This document shows positions 1 to 8,947 of a DNA stretch of 64,000 bases, piece after piece. The translations under genes were made by a program, and so were the position numbers. The notes beneath the pieces are model-generated. The model was given only the letters and a program-made list of their open reading frames with translations. It searched no databases and was not told the origin of the DNA. The DNA comes from Sediminibacterium sp. FEMGT703S. Its GTDB lineage: Bacteria > Bacteroidota > Bacteroidia > Chitinophagales > Chitinophagaceae. How positions within the stretch are numbered: position 1 is the stretch's first letter; every line of letters begins with the position of its first letter. The stretch spans positions 54,092 to 118,091 of the forward strand of contig PGCO01000007.1 of assembly GCA_002786355.1 (NCBI GenBank), read 5' to 3'.

Positions 1-1445
1 CCAAGTTTTCCTTTACTCAACATAAAATTCATAAAATCGTCTTCCTTTAACACGGTTAATTTCATTTCTTTCAAAGCGCTTTTTCGTTCTACCGCATAGT
101 CATCATTCAGTTCGTTCAAGCACTCATCAATAAATTGTCCCAAAATATTGCTGTCTATATTGTCATTACAAGCAACAAACCAATGGTGTCCAAAGAAATT
201 TCCCACTGGTACGCCTGCAACTGTAAACTCAGGAATACTGATATTGAATTTTTCGGAAGCCATTTGAACAGCTTTGTTCATATTATCTACACTCAAATGC
301 TCTCCCACTAAACTTAAAAAGTGTTTAGTTCTTCCCGTAATAATAATTTCCGATCTTTCTTTGTCTACAAACCGAACCGTATCGCCAATTAAATAGCGCC
401 AAGTGCCGGCTGTTGTGCTGATTAATAAAGCATAGTCCTTTCCTTCTTCCACTTCGTGTAACATAAGTGCTTCAGGATTACTTATCATTTCTCCATCGGC
501 TGTAAAATTGTGTTCATCAAAGGGAACGAATTCTAAAAAAATATGTTCGTTGGTAACAAGTCGCATCCCTTTTGCATACTGCCTATCTTGGTACGCAATA
601 AAACCTTCGCTTGCTAAATAGGTTTCTATATATGTGATGGGCTTACCCAACATTTTTTCGAAGCCTTTTTTATAGGGTTCAAAACTAACTCCACCATGTA
701 CAAAAAATGCGAGGTTAGGCCATAGCTCATGAATATGATTAAGCTTGTATCGCTCCACAATTTGCTCTACACACATTTGAATCCAAGCAGGCACGCCAAT
801 TAAAAAGCCAATATCCCACTCAGGCGCTTTTTCTACTATCTCTGCAATTTTTTTATTCCAATCTTTTTGCTTGGCTATTTTTTTACCTGGCTTATAAAAT
901 GGTTGAAACCAAAATGGTGCTTTTTTTGCAGTTATTCCACTAAGGTCTCCTGCAAAATATCCTGGTCCTTTTTGTAATTCGGTACTCCCTCCAAGTGTTA
1001 ACCACCCCTTGCTGATTGAAGCAAAAGGAATGTTCTCATATTTACCTAAACTAAGCAGCTGCTTAATCATCACAATTTTATTCCCACGCAACAAATCATT
1101 GGTGATGGGAATATATTTACTTGCAGACTCACTCGTTCCACTGCTTAATGCGTAATATTTAATCTTTCCTGGCCAACAGATATCACTTTGTCCTTCAATG
1201 GTTTTATGCCACCACTCATTATATATTTTATTGTAATTAAATGTTGGAACAATTTCCTGAAACTTTTTCCCGGGGTGTTTACTCAACAATATTTCATCAA
1301 AACGGTATTGTTGACCAAAGGAAGTAAACCTTGCTTTTTTCAATAGTTTCTTAAGCACCCGCAACTGATCTCTTCTGAGATTGTTCTGTGGAAGCCTCAG
1401 TGCCTTTAATATTGCGTTCGGCAGTTTCAGATCAATTATCGGCAT
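1..1445 (-). CDS. GH3 family acyl-acid-amido synthetase-like protein (C-terminus cut by window edge)
   Basis: The frame opens at ATG 1445 (protein begins MPIIDLKLPNAILKALR) and runs off the left edge after about 481 codons. Known GH3-like bacterial proteins are about 500 aa, so only a short C-terminal piece should be missing. Visible family features are the nucleotide-binding stretch YYALSSGTSES near residue 100, 'GGSTELQKGPGYFAGD' after it, and a C-terminal ANL-type part with 'GTWRYLIGDTVRF' and 'ITGRTKHFLSLVGEH'. In plants GH3 enzymes adenylate a carboxylic acid and join it to an amino acid; the substrate of the Bacteroidota members is not known to me. There is no signal peptide, so it is cytoplasmic. 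It lies 73 bp downstream of the GT2 gene on the same strand. Confidence 0.85.
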   Translation of the reverse strand, partial: MPIIDLKLPNAILKALRLPQNNLRRDQLRVLKKLLKKARFTSFGQQYRFDEILLSKHPGKKFQEIVPTFNYNKIYNEWWHKTIEGQSDICWPGKIKYYALSSGTSESASKYIPITNDLLRGNKIVMIKQLLSLGKYENIPFASISKGWLTLGGSTELQKGPGYFAGDLSGITAKKAPFWFQPFYKPGKKIAKQKDWNKKIAEIVEKAPEWDIGFLIGVPAWIQMCVEQIVERYKLNHIHELWPNLAFFVHGGVSFEPYKKGFEKMLGKPITYIETYLASEGFIAYQDRQYAKGMRLVTNEHIFLEFVPFDEHNFTADGEMISNPEALMLHEVEEGKDYALLISTTAGTWRYLIGDTVRFVDKERSEIIITGRTKHFLSLVGEHLSVDNMNKAVQMASEKFNISIPEFTVAGVPVGNFFGHHWFVACNDNIDSNILGQFIDECLNELNDDYAVERKSALKEMKLTVLKEDDFMNFMLSKGKL

Positions 1446-1518
1446 GCGTTCGTTTACAGTTAAGCTACGAAGCTAAACTAAATGAATTATATATAATATT
1501 TTGTGAAAAGGCTATTAC

Positions 1519-2373
1519 TTATTTTTTATTCCATTGAGCTATGAACCAAAATAGTCGGATGCATTTTTGAAGAAACCATATTCCTAAAACGCCTCCATAC
1601 ATTTTCGGGTATTTTTTTATGAAAATGATCATTGATCCATAGAAATGTGATAAATAGGCAGGATCTTGTTTAGAACTTGCTCCCTTGTAATGGGTAATGC
1701 TTAAATTTCCTAAATAATGGTTCTCGAATCCTTGCTGAAGAATTCTTAAACTGAGGTCTATATCCTCCCCGTACATAAAAAAGGATTCATCAAAGCCATT
1801 CAGTTTTTTAATTAATGGAGTTGGCATCATGATAAAAGCTCCTGCTAAAACAGGCACTTGATAAACTGTGTTCTTATCTAAATGACCTAAAGCATAGCTA
1901 TTAAAAAAAGCAGATTCAGGGAAAGAACTCGCTAAACCAGTTAATTTAAATAAGGAACCCAGTAAACTTGGCTGGTCTCTTTTGCTTTCTGGTAAAAAAC
2001 ATCCATCCCCATTAAGCATTTGTACTCCAACCGCTCCAACCTGAGGATGGTTCGTTAAATAGTCTAAGGCATCATGAAGCACATTCGACCGGATAGAAGT
2101 ATCAGGATTTAAAAACAATATATATTTCCCTATAGCTTTTTTTAACGCTAAATTATTGGCCCGAGCAAATCCTATATTTTGGTTTAAACAAATCCATTCA
2201 ACCCTTGAAAAACTTGCAGCCAATTTTATCTGTTTAGCTTCCTCTGTATCATTATCTACCACAATAATCTGTGCATCTAGAGTACTCAACGCTGCTGAAA
2301 CCGCCTGTAAACAAGCATCCAAATAGGGATAAACCCGATAATTAACAATGATTATGGAAAGTTCGGTAGTCAC
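1519..2373 (-). CDS. Family 2 glycosyltransferase
   Basis: A 284-aa GT-A fold glycosyltransferase. The N-terminal nucleotide-sugar region starts ELSIIIVNYR with 'VVDNDT' following, the metal-binding DXD equivalent is in 'LFLNPDTSI' (about residue 90), and the acceptor-side acidic motif is 'MYGEDIDLSLRI' near residue 203. 'NIGFARANN' is typical of rhamnosyltransferase-like GT2 enzymes of surface polysaccharide pathways, but donor and acceptor cannot be read from sequence. The start codon is GTG at 2373; no ATG fits in frame. A CATCTTTG box lies just upstream on the minus strand. It diverges from the suhB-like gene across only 42 bp. Confidence 0.88.
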   Translation of the reverse strand: MTTELSIIIVNYRVYPYLDACLQAVSAALSTLDAQIIVVDNDTEEAKQIKLAASFSRVEWICLNQNIGFARANNLALKKAIGKYILFLNPDTSIRSNVLHDALDYLTNHPQVGAVGVQMLNGDGCFLPESKRDQPSLLGSLFKLTGLASSFPESAFFNSYALGHLDKNTVYQVPVLAGAFIMMPTPLIKKLNGFDESFFMYGEDIDLSLRILQQGFENHYLGNLSITHYKGASSKQDPAYLSHFYGSMIIFIKKYPKMYGGVLGIWFLQKCIRLFWFIAQWNKK

Positions 2374-2377
2374 AATA

Positions 2378-2411
2378 TTGTTCCAAAGATGCAGAATCTG
2401 GGTTACTTTTG
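2378..2411 (+). promoter_or_regulatory. Promoter of the suhB-like gene, TTG / TACTTTTG
   Basis: TACTTTTG (2404-2411) is a perfect match to the Bacteroidota -7 consensus TAnnTTTG, with a TTG at 2378-2380, 23 bp upstream, as candidate -33 element. The -7 box ends only 4 bp before ATG 2416, so the transcript would be leaderless or nearly so. This also argues against an upstream ATG at 2389, which would lie within the promoter. Confidence 0.5.
2384..2391 (-). promoter_or_regulatory. Candidate -7 element for the GT2 gene
   Basis: On the minus strand this reads CATCTTTG, one mismatch from the Bacteroidota -7 consensus TAnnTTTG, and it ends about 10 bp before the GTG start at 2373. It interleaves with the plus-strand promoter of the suhB-like gene, so the two promoters share one 42-bp gap. 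Confidence 0.35.
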
Positions 2412-2415
2412 CGCC

Positions 2416-3192
2416 ATGCTTAAAGAAACCTTATTAAAAGCCACCGAAGCAGGGGCTGTTCAACTTCGACATTTTTTTAATGGAACATTTGCCATCAGCA
2501 ATAAAGAGGGCATTAATAACCTGGTAACCGAAGCAGATCATGCAGCTGAGAAAGCTATTATGGATACCATTCAGGCTGAATTTCCAGATCATTTTATTTT
2601 GAGTGAAGAATCTGGTGAATTAAAACAAGATTCTACTTATAAATGGATTATAGACCCCATTGACGGAACAGTAAACTTTGCCAATGGCATTCCAATTTGC
2701 TGCGTGAGTATTGGAATTGAGAAGGATGGTAAAATGATTATGGGTGCGGTTTACAACCCTTTTATGAATGAATTTTACTTTGCAGAAAGAGGTAAGGGCG
2801 CTTTTTTAAACGATCAAAAAATTCGGGTAGGAAATAAAACGACTTTAATCAAGAGCTGCTTAGTAACAGGATTCCCCTACACTTATTTAGACGCACCCAA
2901 CGGACCCTTACAGGTTTTTGAAAAATTAATTAGAAAAGGAGTTCCTGTAAGAAGACTGGGAAGTGCTGCTGTTGATTTATGTTGGGTAGCAGCAGGAAGG
3001 TTTGATGGATTTTACGAACACAAATTACAAGCATGGGATAGTGCTGCAGGATTTTTAATGGTAGAAGAAGCAGGTGGAAAAGTAACCGACTTTAAAGGTG
3101 ATTATTATTCTCCTTACCAACCACATATTATTGCTACCAATGGCCATATTCACGATGAATTAGTAGCTGTTGTAAACGGGGGACCTTTCTAA
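2416..3192 (+). CDS. suhB: Inositol monophosphatase family protein (SuhB-like)
   Basis: A 258-aa Mg-dependent phosphatase of the IMPase family. Metal-binding motifs are in order: the glutamates in 'LSEESGE' (about residue 62), 'DPIDGTVNFANG' (about residue 80) and the C-terminal 'AWDSAAGFLMVEEAGG' (about 207). Family members hydrolyse inositol-1-phosphate or similar sugar phosphates; the exact substrate here is not shown. I prefer the start MLKETLLKATEAG at 2416 over an in-frame ATG at 2389, because the family domain begins there and a -7 promoter box sits at 2404-2411. It is followed after 9 bp by thiL, so they are probably co-transcribed. The symbol reflects family assignment only. Confidence 0.88.
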   Translation: MLKETLLKATEAGAVQLRHFFNGTFAISNKEGINNLVTEADHAAEKAIMDTIQAEFPDHFILSEESGELKQDSTYKWIIDPIDGTVNFANGIPICCVSIGIEKDGKMIMGAVYNPFMNEFYFAERGKGAFLNDQKIRVGNKTTLIKSCLVTGFPYTYLDAPNGPLQVFEKLIRKGVPVRRLGSAAVDLCWVAAGRFDGFYEHKLQAWDSAAGFLMVEEAGGKVTDFKGDYYSPYQPHIIATNGHIHDELVAVVNGGPF

Positions 3193-3201
3193 AAAGATTG
3201 T

Positions 3202-4233
3202 ATGGAACAAAGAACAGAAATAGCCGACTTAGGCGAGTTTGGTTTAATTGAACATTTAACAAAAAACGCAGAAATACAAAATGCTTCAACCATTTTAGGA
3301 GTGGGTGATGATGCTGCAGTGATTGACCATTTTGGCAAACAGACTGTAGTGACCACCGACTTATTGCTAGAGGGTATTCATTTTGATTTGATGTATACGC
3401 CATTGAAGCATTTAGGATATAAAGCAGTTGTAGTAAATCTTAGCGATATCTATGCAATGAATGCAACCCCTACTCAAATCACATTGAGTATTGGTATCAG
3501 TAATCGTTTTAGCGTAGAGGCATTGAATGAATTTTATGAAGGGGTTTATTTTGCTTGTGAAAAATACGGAGTAGACTTAATAGGAGGCGATACTTCTTCT
3601 TCTTTGAAGGGCTTTGTAATATCTGTTACCGCTATTGGAGAAGTAGCCCCCGATCAATTTGTAAAGCGCAGTACTGCAAGGAAAGGAGATTTGATTTGTG
3701 TGAGTGGGGATCTTGGTGGGGCTTATTTAGGGTTGACCTTGATGGAAAGAGAAAAAAAGATTTACCAAGAAAATCCAACTATTCAACCAGACTTAGAAGA
3801 CGAGAGTTATATCGTAGGTAAATTATTAAAGCCTGAAGCTAGAAAAGACATCATTGAATTTTTTGCGAGTAACCAAATTGTTCCAACTGCTATGATGGAT
3901 GTAAGTGATGGTATCAGTAGTGAAGTATTACATCTTTGTAAGCAGTCTAATTTAGGCGCTCGTGTGTACGAAGAAAAATTACCCATTGCAGACGCCAGCA
4001 GAAAAGCTGCATTTAAGTTTGGTTTAGATCCAACTGTTTGCGCATTAAATGGTGGAGAAGATTACGAATTGATTTTTACTATTGCTCAAGAAGACCATGA
4101 TAAAATTGTACTAAACGAAGAAATCAGTGTGATAGGATATATCACCGATCTAGAAGAAGGTGTTAAGCTTTTAACGAAGGGAGGGAATCAATACGATTTG
4201 AAGGCTCAGGGTTGGAATGCTTTTAATTCATAA
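3202..4233 (+). CDS. thiL: Thiamine-monophosphate kinase
   Basis: A 343-aa ThiL, which phosphorylates thiamine monophosphate to the cofactor thiamine pyrophosphate with ATP. The AIR-synthase-type N-terminal domain carries 'GVGDDAAVI' near residue 35, 'TTDLLLEGIHFDL', and 'GGDTSSS' near 129. The C-terminal domain has 'MMDVSDGIS' and 'NGGEDYELIFT', both hallmark ThiL motifs. Length is normal. It is second in a plus-strand run (suhB-like, thiL, S41 protein), with 9 bp before it and 2 bp after it. No TPP riboswitch-like structure or other thiamine gene is next to it. Confidence 0.95.
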   Translation: MEQRTEIADLGEFGLIEHLTKNAEIQNASTILGVGDDAAVIDHFGKQTVVTTDLLLEGIHFDLMYTPLKHLGYKAVVVNLSDIYAMNATPTQITLSIGISNRFSVEALNEFYEGVYFACEKYGVDLIGGDTSSSLKGFVISVTAIGEVAPDQFVKRSTARKGDLICVSGDLGGAYLGLTLMEREKKIYQENPTIQPDLEDESYIVGKLLKPEARKDIIEFFASNQIVPTAMMDVSDGISSEVLHLCKQSNLGARVYEEKLPIADASRKAAFKFGLDPTVCALNGGEDYELIFTIAQEDHDKIVLNEEISVIGYITDLEEGVKLLTKGGNQYDLKAQGWNAFNS

Positions 4234-4235
4234 GT

Positions 4236-5705
4236 ATGAAAAGCCTGTTGGTATTGGTTTGGAGTATTTTACTGCTGGGCGAATTAAACGCCCAAAAAGC
4301 ATATAGTGCTTTGCCGAAGTATGCAGCAAGCAAATTAAAAGAAGATGCAGTAATATTAAAAAAAGTATTGGAAGCCAATCATCCTAGCTTGTATTGGTAT
4401 TCCTCTAAGTTACACTTAGACAGTGCTTTTGAAAACATGATGAATGGCATTACTGATTCTTTAAATGAAATTGAATACAGAAATAAAATTGCACCCTGGG
4501 TGGCGCTAATAAAATGTGGACATACCACTACACTGTATTCTAAACAGTTCATCAAACAATTCCCAAAGTACCGGTATCCTCGATTCCCATTACAAATCAA
4601 ATTTTGGGAAGATAGTGCAGTGGTGTTAAGTAATGGTTATTTGAAAGATTCAATCATCAAACGTGGAACCATTGTACACAGTATTAACAATAAACCCATT
4701 TCAATTTACAGAGATAGTTTATTCAAACAAATAGCTACTGATGGATATGCTATGAATCACCAATACCAAACACTGAGCAGTATTTTTCCCGATGGCTTTA
4801 AACAAGTATTTGGTGTAGACAGCAGTTATTTAATTGGATACATTAATCAAGCGGGAAAACATGATACCATTTCATTGGGTAATTATGCACCAGTTCCAAG
4901 AGATACTAGTATTAGTTTACCAAGACCAACTCAAAGACAAACTACATTAAGCAAAAGACAGTTGCGATTATTGTCCATTCGTTCGCTTAGTATTGATACC
5001 ATAACCCACAGTGCTTATATTCGATTAACCAGTTTTAGTAAGGGAAATTTAAAATCATTTTTTAGGCGCAGCTTTAAAAAATTAAAAGAAGAAAATATTC
5101 AACACTTAATTCTTGATTTAAGAGAAAATGGTGGAGGAAAAATTACCAACAGTATTGCACTCACTAAATACTTGAAAGAATCTCCTTTTAAAATTGCAGA
5201 CTCAGTGGTTGCCTTCAGTAGAAAATTTAAACACGGAAAATATATTCAATCTAGCTGGATGTATTGGTTGGCAATGAACTTGGGAGCGAGCAAAGCTGCC
5301 GATGGATCCATTCACTACAAAAGATTTGAGCGTCATTATTATCAGCCGAAGAACCGTTTTGCATTTAAGGGTAAAACTTATTTAGTGCAAGGAGGATATA
5401 CCTTTTCTGCAGCTACCATGGTAGTGGGTGCTTTAAAAGGACAAGAAAATATTCAAGTAGTAGGAGAGGAATCAGGAGGAGGACAATATGGTAATTCGGC
5501 CATGCATATTCCTTATATCACTTTACCCAATACAAAACTAAGAGTAAGACTCCCTTTATATAGAATGGTCGTTAATCAAAACTTACAAAAAGGAAGAGGC
5601 ATAGAACCAGACATAAAAATACCGCCATCTTCGTATGCAATCCGTGTAGGATTTGATCCAAAAATGGCGGCAATTCAAGCATTGATTAAAGACAAAAACA
5701 ATTAG
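4236..5705 (+). CDS. Exported S41 family peptidase-like protein
   Basis: A 489-aa protein with a signal peptide (hydrophobic core VLVWSILLLG, cleavage near LNAQ-K). The C-terminal half is an S41 (C-terminal processing / tail-specific) protease domain: 'LILDLRENGGG' near residue 295 and the nucleophile region 'GGYTFSAATM' with a serine near 391, followed by 'GEESGGGQYGN'. The family's catalytic lysine is replaced here by alanine/threonine-type residues as far as I can see, so activity is uncertain. The N-terminal part is unclassified; a PDZ-like segment may span 140-160 ('IIKRGTIVHSINNKPI'). It starts 2 bp after thiL and overlaps the convergent gene at 5702-6088 by 4 bp. Confidence 0.8.
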   Translation: MKSLLVLVWSILLLGELNAQKAYSALPKYAASKLKEDAVILKKVLEANHPSLYWYSSKLHLDSAFENMMNGITDSLNEIEYRNKIAPWVALIKCGHTTTLYSKQFIKQFPKYRYPRFPLQIKFWEDSAVVLSNGYLKDSIIKRGTIVHSINNKPISIYRDSLFKQIATDGYAMNHQYQTLSSIFPDGFKQVFGVDSSYLIGYINQAGKHDTISLGNYAPVPRDTSISLPRPTQRQTTLSKRQLRLLSIRSLSIDTITHSAYIRLTSFSKGNLKSFFRRSFKKLKEENIQHLILDLRENGGGKITNSIALTKYLKESPFKIADSVVAFSRKFKHGKYIQSSWMYWLAMNLGASKAADGSIHYKRFERHYYQPKNRFAFKGKTYLVQGGYTFSAATMVVGALKGQENIQVVGEESGGGQYGNSAMHIPYITLPNTKLRVRLPLYRMVVNQNLQKGRGIEPDIKIPPSSYAIRVGFDPKMAAIQALIKDKNN

Positions 5706-6088
5706 TGTTTTTCTCCTGGCTTACACTTTTCTTTTATTTCATGAAACACATCGTGTGTAGCAGTAATTAAAGTGGTTAATTCTTTATCTGATTTTTTTGC
5801 TTTCACTGCTGCTTCTACTGCAGTACATTTTGCAACCAATTGTTTTAAAATAGGCTTAGCAACTTTTGCATCATAACCCGCTGGTACTGCACCTGATTCC
5901 CAAGCTTTTGCTTTAGCCACTAAGTCAGTAATATTTGCTTTCAATGGCTTTAAATTACCCTCTTCTGCAGGATGAAAGGTTTTGCTCATCACACCATGGA
6001 AATCTTCCATTTGTTTCCAACTTGCTTCTTGTGCTGTTGCACTTAATCCAACAATTGCAGCTAAAGCCAATACCAATAATTTTTTCAT
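5702..6088 (-). CDS. Small exported histidine-containing helical protein, function unknown
   Basis: A 128-aa protein with a clear signal peptide (MKKLLVLALAAIVGLSATAQ). The mature part is Ala/Lys-rich and predicted helical, with histidines near both ends ('FHGVMSKTFHP' and 'THDVFHEIKEKC') and two cysteines. The pattern resembles four-helix-bundle periplasmic proteins such as cytochrome c'/b562, but there is no CXXCH, so haem or metal binding is only a suggestion. It is the last gene of the minus-strand run and overlaps the S41 gene tail to tail by 4 bp. I do not recognise a named family. Confidence 0.75.
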   Translation of the reverse strand: MKKLLVLALAAIVGLSATAQEASWKQMEDFHGVMSKTFHPAEEGNLKPLKANITDLVAKAKAWESGAVPAGYDAKVAKPILKQLVAKCTAVEAAVKAKKSDKELTTLITATHDVFHEIKEKCKPGEKH

Positions 6089-6120
6089 GTTGTTTATTTT
6101 TTTGAGTACCCAAAGTTAAT

Positions 6121-7209
6121 TCATTCAACAGATTGTATCAATGACAATTTTTCATTTAACCCAATCCAATCCGCTTTTTGGCCAGCCTTTAACATTCCAG
6201 TAATCCCTTGTTGTTGAATAACCTGTGCAGGATACAAAGAACACATTCTAATAGCTTCTCCCAATTCAATCTTACAAGATTGATGCAATTTTTGCATGGC
6301 CGTTAACATGGTTAATGCAGATCCACTCAATATTCCATTGGATTCATATTTGTCTCCATTTAATTGATGGGGGTAGGCTCCTGTAGATGTTTCAGTTACT
6401 GCATCAGTGATAGCAAATAACCGATTTCCCATTTGTTTTTTAGCAATTTGAATGGCTTCAAAATTCACATGGTATCCATCAGGAACAACGCTACAATAAA
6501 CAGTAGGGTGATTAAATATAGCCCCTACCATTCCGGGCTCTCGGTGTTGCAAAGCGCTCATTGCGTTGTACAAATGAGTAGCGGTGCTGACCCCTTCGTT
6601 AAAAGCTTTTGTAGCAGTTGCATAATCTGCATTGCTATGACCCGCAGAAACTACCACACCGTATGACTGTATTAAATCAACCATTTCTTTATCACAAATT
6701 TCAGGCGCAAGGGTAATCATGGTGATGATCCCTTTTCCATACTCCAATAAATCCTTCACTTGATTGGCAGTAGGCTGATAAATAAATTCACTTAAATGTG
6801 CTCCCCTTTTAATTGGATTAATCCAAGGACCCTCTACGTGTAAGCCAATGCAACGATTGTTGGGCAATTGTTTAAATGCCCTTACGGCATCAATACATGC
6901 ATAAATGACTTCATTGCTATTGGTAGCCACTGTTGGCTGAAACCAAGCTGCACCGCCATTCACACAATAGTCTTTCAATAATTGTAAAGCTTCTACCGTT
7001 GGATAAACACTTAGCAATTGACCCCCTGCTCCATAAATTTGTAAATCAATCAACGCTGGAATCAGTATTGGCACTTGTTGAGTGGCAGTCTCTTTAAGCG
7101 AAACAATAGGTTGTATGGATTCAATGGTATCATTGTTCAACACCAAAGCATGGTTTAATAACCAATCCGTTCCAGTAAACATTTTATCCGCTGCTATAAT
7201 TTGTTTCAT
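6121..7209 (-). CDS. nagA: N-acetylglucosamine-6-phosphate deacetylase
   Basis: A 362-aa amidohydrolase-superfamily enzyme that converts GlcNAc-6-P to GlcN-6-P and acetate in amino-sugar and cell-wall recycling. Metal ligands and substrate motifs are visible: 'HVEGPW' near residue 124, 'SAGHSNAD' near 188, 'THLYNAM' near 211, 'DGYHV' and 'ITDAVTETSTG'. The first strand has 'IDLQIYGAGG' in place of HXH, which is normal for NagA (E. coli also lacks HXH there). Length is slightly below the usual 380 aa. No nagB is adjacent. The omega-amidase gene ends 6 bp upstream and is probably in the same transcript. Confidence 0.92.
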   Translation of the reverse strand: MKQIIAADKMFTGTDWLLNHALVLNNDTIESIQPIVSLKETATQQVPILIPALIDLQIYGAGGQLLSVYPTVEALQLLKDYCVNGGAAWFQPTVATNSNEVIYACIDAVRAFKQLPNNRCIGLHVEGPWINPIKRGAHLSEFIYQPTANQVKDLLEYGKGIITMITLAPEICDKEMVDLIQSYGVVVSAGHSNADYATATKAFNEGVSTATHLYNAMSALQHREPGMVGAIFNHPTVYCSVVPDGYHVNFEAIQIAKKQMGNRLFAITDAVTETSTGAYPHQLNGDKYESNGILSGSALTMLTAMQKLHQSCKIELGEAIRMCSLYPAQVIQQQGITGMLKAGQKADWIGLNEKLSLIQSVE

Positions 7210-7215
7210 ATTTAC

Positions 7216-8007
7216 TTAAGTATGATAGATATTAAATTGATCGGCATCTTTCCAAAATGGAAAACGCTGACGTATATCTTGTAAATGTTGTGGATCTAAA
7301 ATATGGGTACTAATGGCTTCTTCATGAGCACAGTGATAAACCACTTGACCCAGAGGATCTATGAGCATGGTATCGCCGCTATGATTGATTCCATTAGCAT
7401 CTTCGCCGACTCTATTAACCCCAATAACATAACATTGATTTTCGATGGCTCTTGCGGTGAGCAGTGTTTTCCAAGCATGGTTCCTACGCTCAGGCCAATT
7501 GGCTACATACACTAATAAATCATATTCAGGAGCATCCTGCACTTGTTGTCTGGCCCAAACAGGAAAACGCAAGTCGTAACAAATTTGCAAATTGATTTTC
7601 CATCCATTCACCGATGCAATCAATCGCTTATTGCCCGATGCGTAAAACTGATTCTCTCCTGCAAATGCAAATAAGTGTCTTTTATTATAATGCGCTACTG
7701 TTCCATTGGGTAATACCCATAATAATCGGTTATAGAATTGACCCTCTTCTTCAATGATTACAGATCCTGTAAGAATAATTTTTTGTTGCGCAGCCATTGT
7801 CTTCATCCACTGAACCGTAGTACCCTCCATGGTTTCAGCTAGTTGGGCGGGATTCATACTAAACCCAGTGCTAAACATTTCAGGAAGAATGACCAATTGA
7901 CCTGGAGCGGTTTGCGATTGAATTTTTTGTTCAAATTGAGCCAGATTTGCTGCTTTATTTTCCCAAACTAAATTGCTTTGAATAAGGGTTACCGACAATG
8001 GATGCAT
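7216..8007 (-). CDS. Carbon-nitrogen hydrolase (omega-amidase, YafV/Nit2-like)
   Basis: A 263-aa nitrilase-superfamily amidase. The catalytic Glu-Lys-Cys triad is visible: Glu in 'VILPEMFSTGFSM' (about residue 43), Lys in 'YNKRHLFAF' (about 109) and Cys in 'NLQICYDLRFP' (about 143). 'EMFSTGF' and 'KRHLF' are typical of the YafV/Nit2 branch, which hydrolyses alpha-ketoglutaramate or alpha-ketosuccinamate made by transaminases (metabolite repair). It has no signal peptide and is cytoplasmic. It lies between the LpxR-like gene (22 bp) and nagA (6 bp) on the minus strand. Confidence 0.88.
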   Translation of the reverse strand: MHPLSVTLIQSNLVWENKAANLAQFEQKIQSQTAPGQLVILPEMFSTGFSMNPAQLAETMEGTTVQWMKTMAAQQKIILTGSVIIEEEGQFYNRLLWVLPNGTVAHYNKRHLFAFAGENQFYASGNKRLIASVNGWKINLQICYDLRFPVWARQQVQDAPEYDLLVYVANWPERRNHAWKTLLTARAIENQCYVIGVNRVGEDANGINHSGDTMLIDPLGQVVYHCAHEEAISTHILDPQHLQDIRQRFPFWKDADQFNIYHT

Positions 8008-8029
8008 ATACCAGTTTTAAACCAGCAAG

Positions 8030-8947
8030 TTAGTTGATTCGGTATTGCAATTGCAATCCTATATAGCGGTGCCTATTTAATTGAATAGTGGTCTCTCTGC
8101 TTTGGTGAACCAACTCCATTTGTGCAGCCCATCTTCCTTCAGAATAAGCCAATCCAATGGTGTTTTGAAAAACCAGGGTTTTAGGGTGGAGCGTAACCGC
8201 CGAATCAGCAGCCGTTTTACTTCCCCCAGAAATAGTAGCATTATATCCTTGTGCAGTGATTTTGGGGTTCCAATAAATATAAAATTCTTTGTTGGGCATT
8301 CCCTTTTTTTCAACGGCTGCATTCCATAATTGGCTGCTTTGGTTGCTATTAAAAAGACCATAAAGCATTTTAGTACCTACAGCTGCGTTTATAAAAGCAG
8401 TTCCTAATTGAGCTGCTCCCCAACCCATCCATTTAAACTTATCCGTGGCTAGTAGGGTATATGCATAAACCGCCCCTGTATTCAAAACCAATTGATTGCT
8501 AATTTGGTACCTCCAACCTAAAAAAGGCGCAAATTGTAACCAGCGATGGTAGGTGTTTTGTAAGCCTTCTCCCCCAGAAGCGGGGCCAATTATACCAAGG
8601 GTTCCATTGACTTGTAAAACAGATTTTTCGTTGTTAAACCAACTACGGGTATATTGGATATAGGTATAGCCAGCATAAGGACGATCAATATCAGCAGGGG
8701 TTCTGGTGGTTCTTTTTAATGGGGTAAATATTTGTTGTCCCAATTCGAAGCGATGCACCCGTTTGATTTTTTTCTTGGACTCATCGGCATAGGCTAAATG
8801 TAAAAAGATACCATTACTATAATAGGCGTCATTTAGTTTTAATAAATAGGCGTCATTCTCTGTGGTAAAACCGATTTGTTGTGCATTTGCAGATATGCCC
8901 AAAAAAAAAGTAAAAAATAGGTAAAGAATAAATTGTTGGTTTTTCAT
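8030..8947 (-). CDS. LpxR-like lipid A 3'-O-deacylase family (DUF2219) outer-membrane protein
   Basis: A 305-aa exported protein (signal core FILYLFFTFFLGISANAQ) of the DUF2219/LpxR barrel family. LpxR removes the 3'-acyloxyacyl group of lipid A. Family landmarks are the mature N-terminus 'FTTENDAYLLKLNDAYYSNG', the 'DRPYAGYTYI' motif near residue 87, and 'GPASGGEGLQNTYHRW' near 120, where the histidine matches the catalytic His position of the family. It ends in a strand with terminal aromatics, as barrel proteins do. It overlaps recX by 4 bp (ATGA). Deacylase activity in this organism is inferred from homology only. Confidence 0.82.
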   Translation of the reverse strand: MKNQQFILYLFFTFFLGISANAQQIGFTTENDAYLLKLNDAYYSNGIFLHLAYADESKKKIKRVHRFELGQQIFTPLKRTTRTPADIDRPYAGYTYIQYTRSWFNNEKSVLQVNGTLGIIGPASGGEGLQNTYHRWLQFAPFLGWRYQISNQLVLNTGAVYAYTLLATDKFKWMGWGAAQLGTAFINAAVGTKMLYGLFNSNQSSQLWNAAVEKKGMPNKEFYIYWNPKITAQGYNATISGGSKTAADSAVTLHPKTLVFQNTIGLAYSEGRWAAQMELVHQSRETTIQLNRHRYIGLQLQYRIN

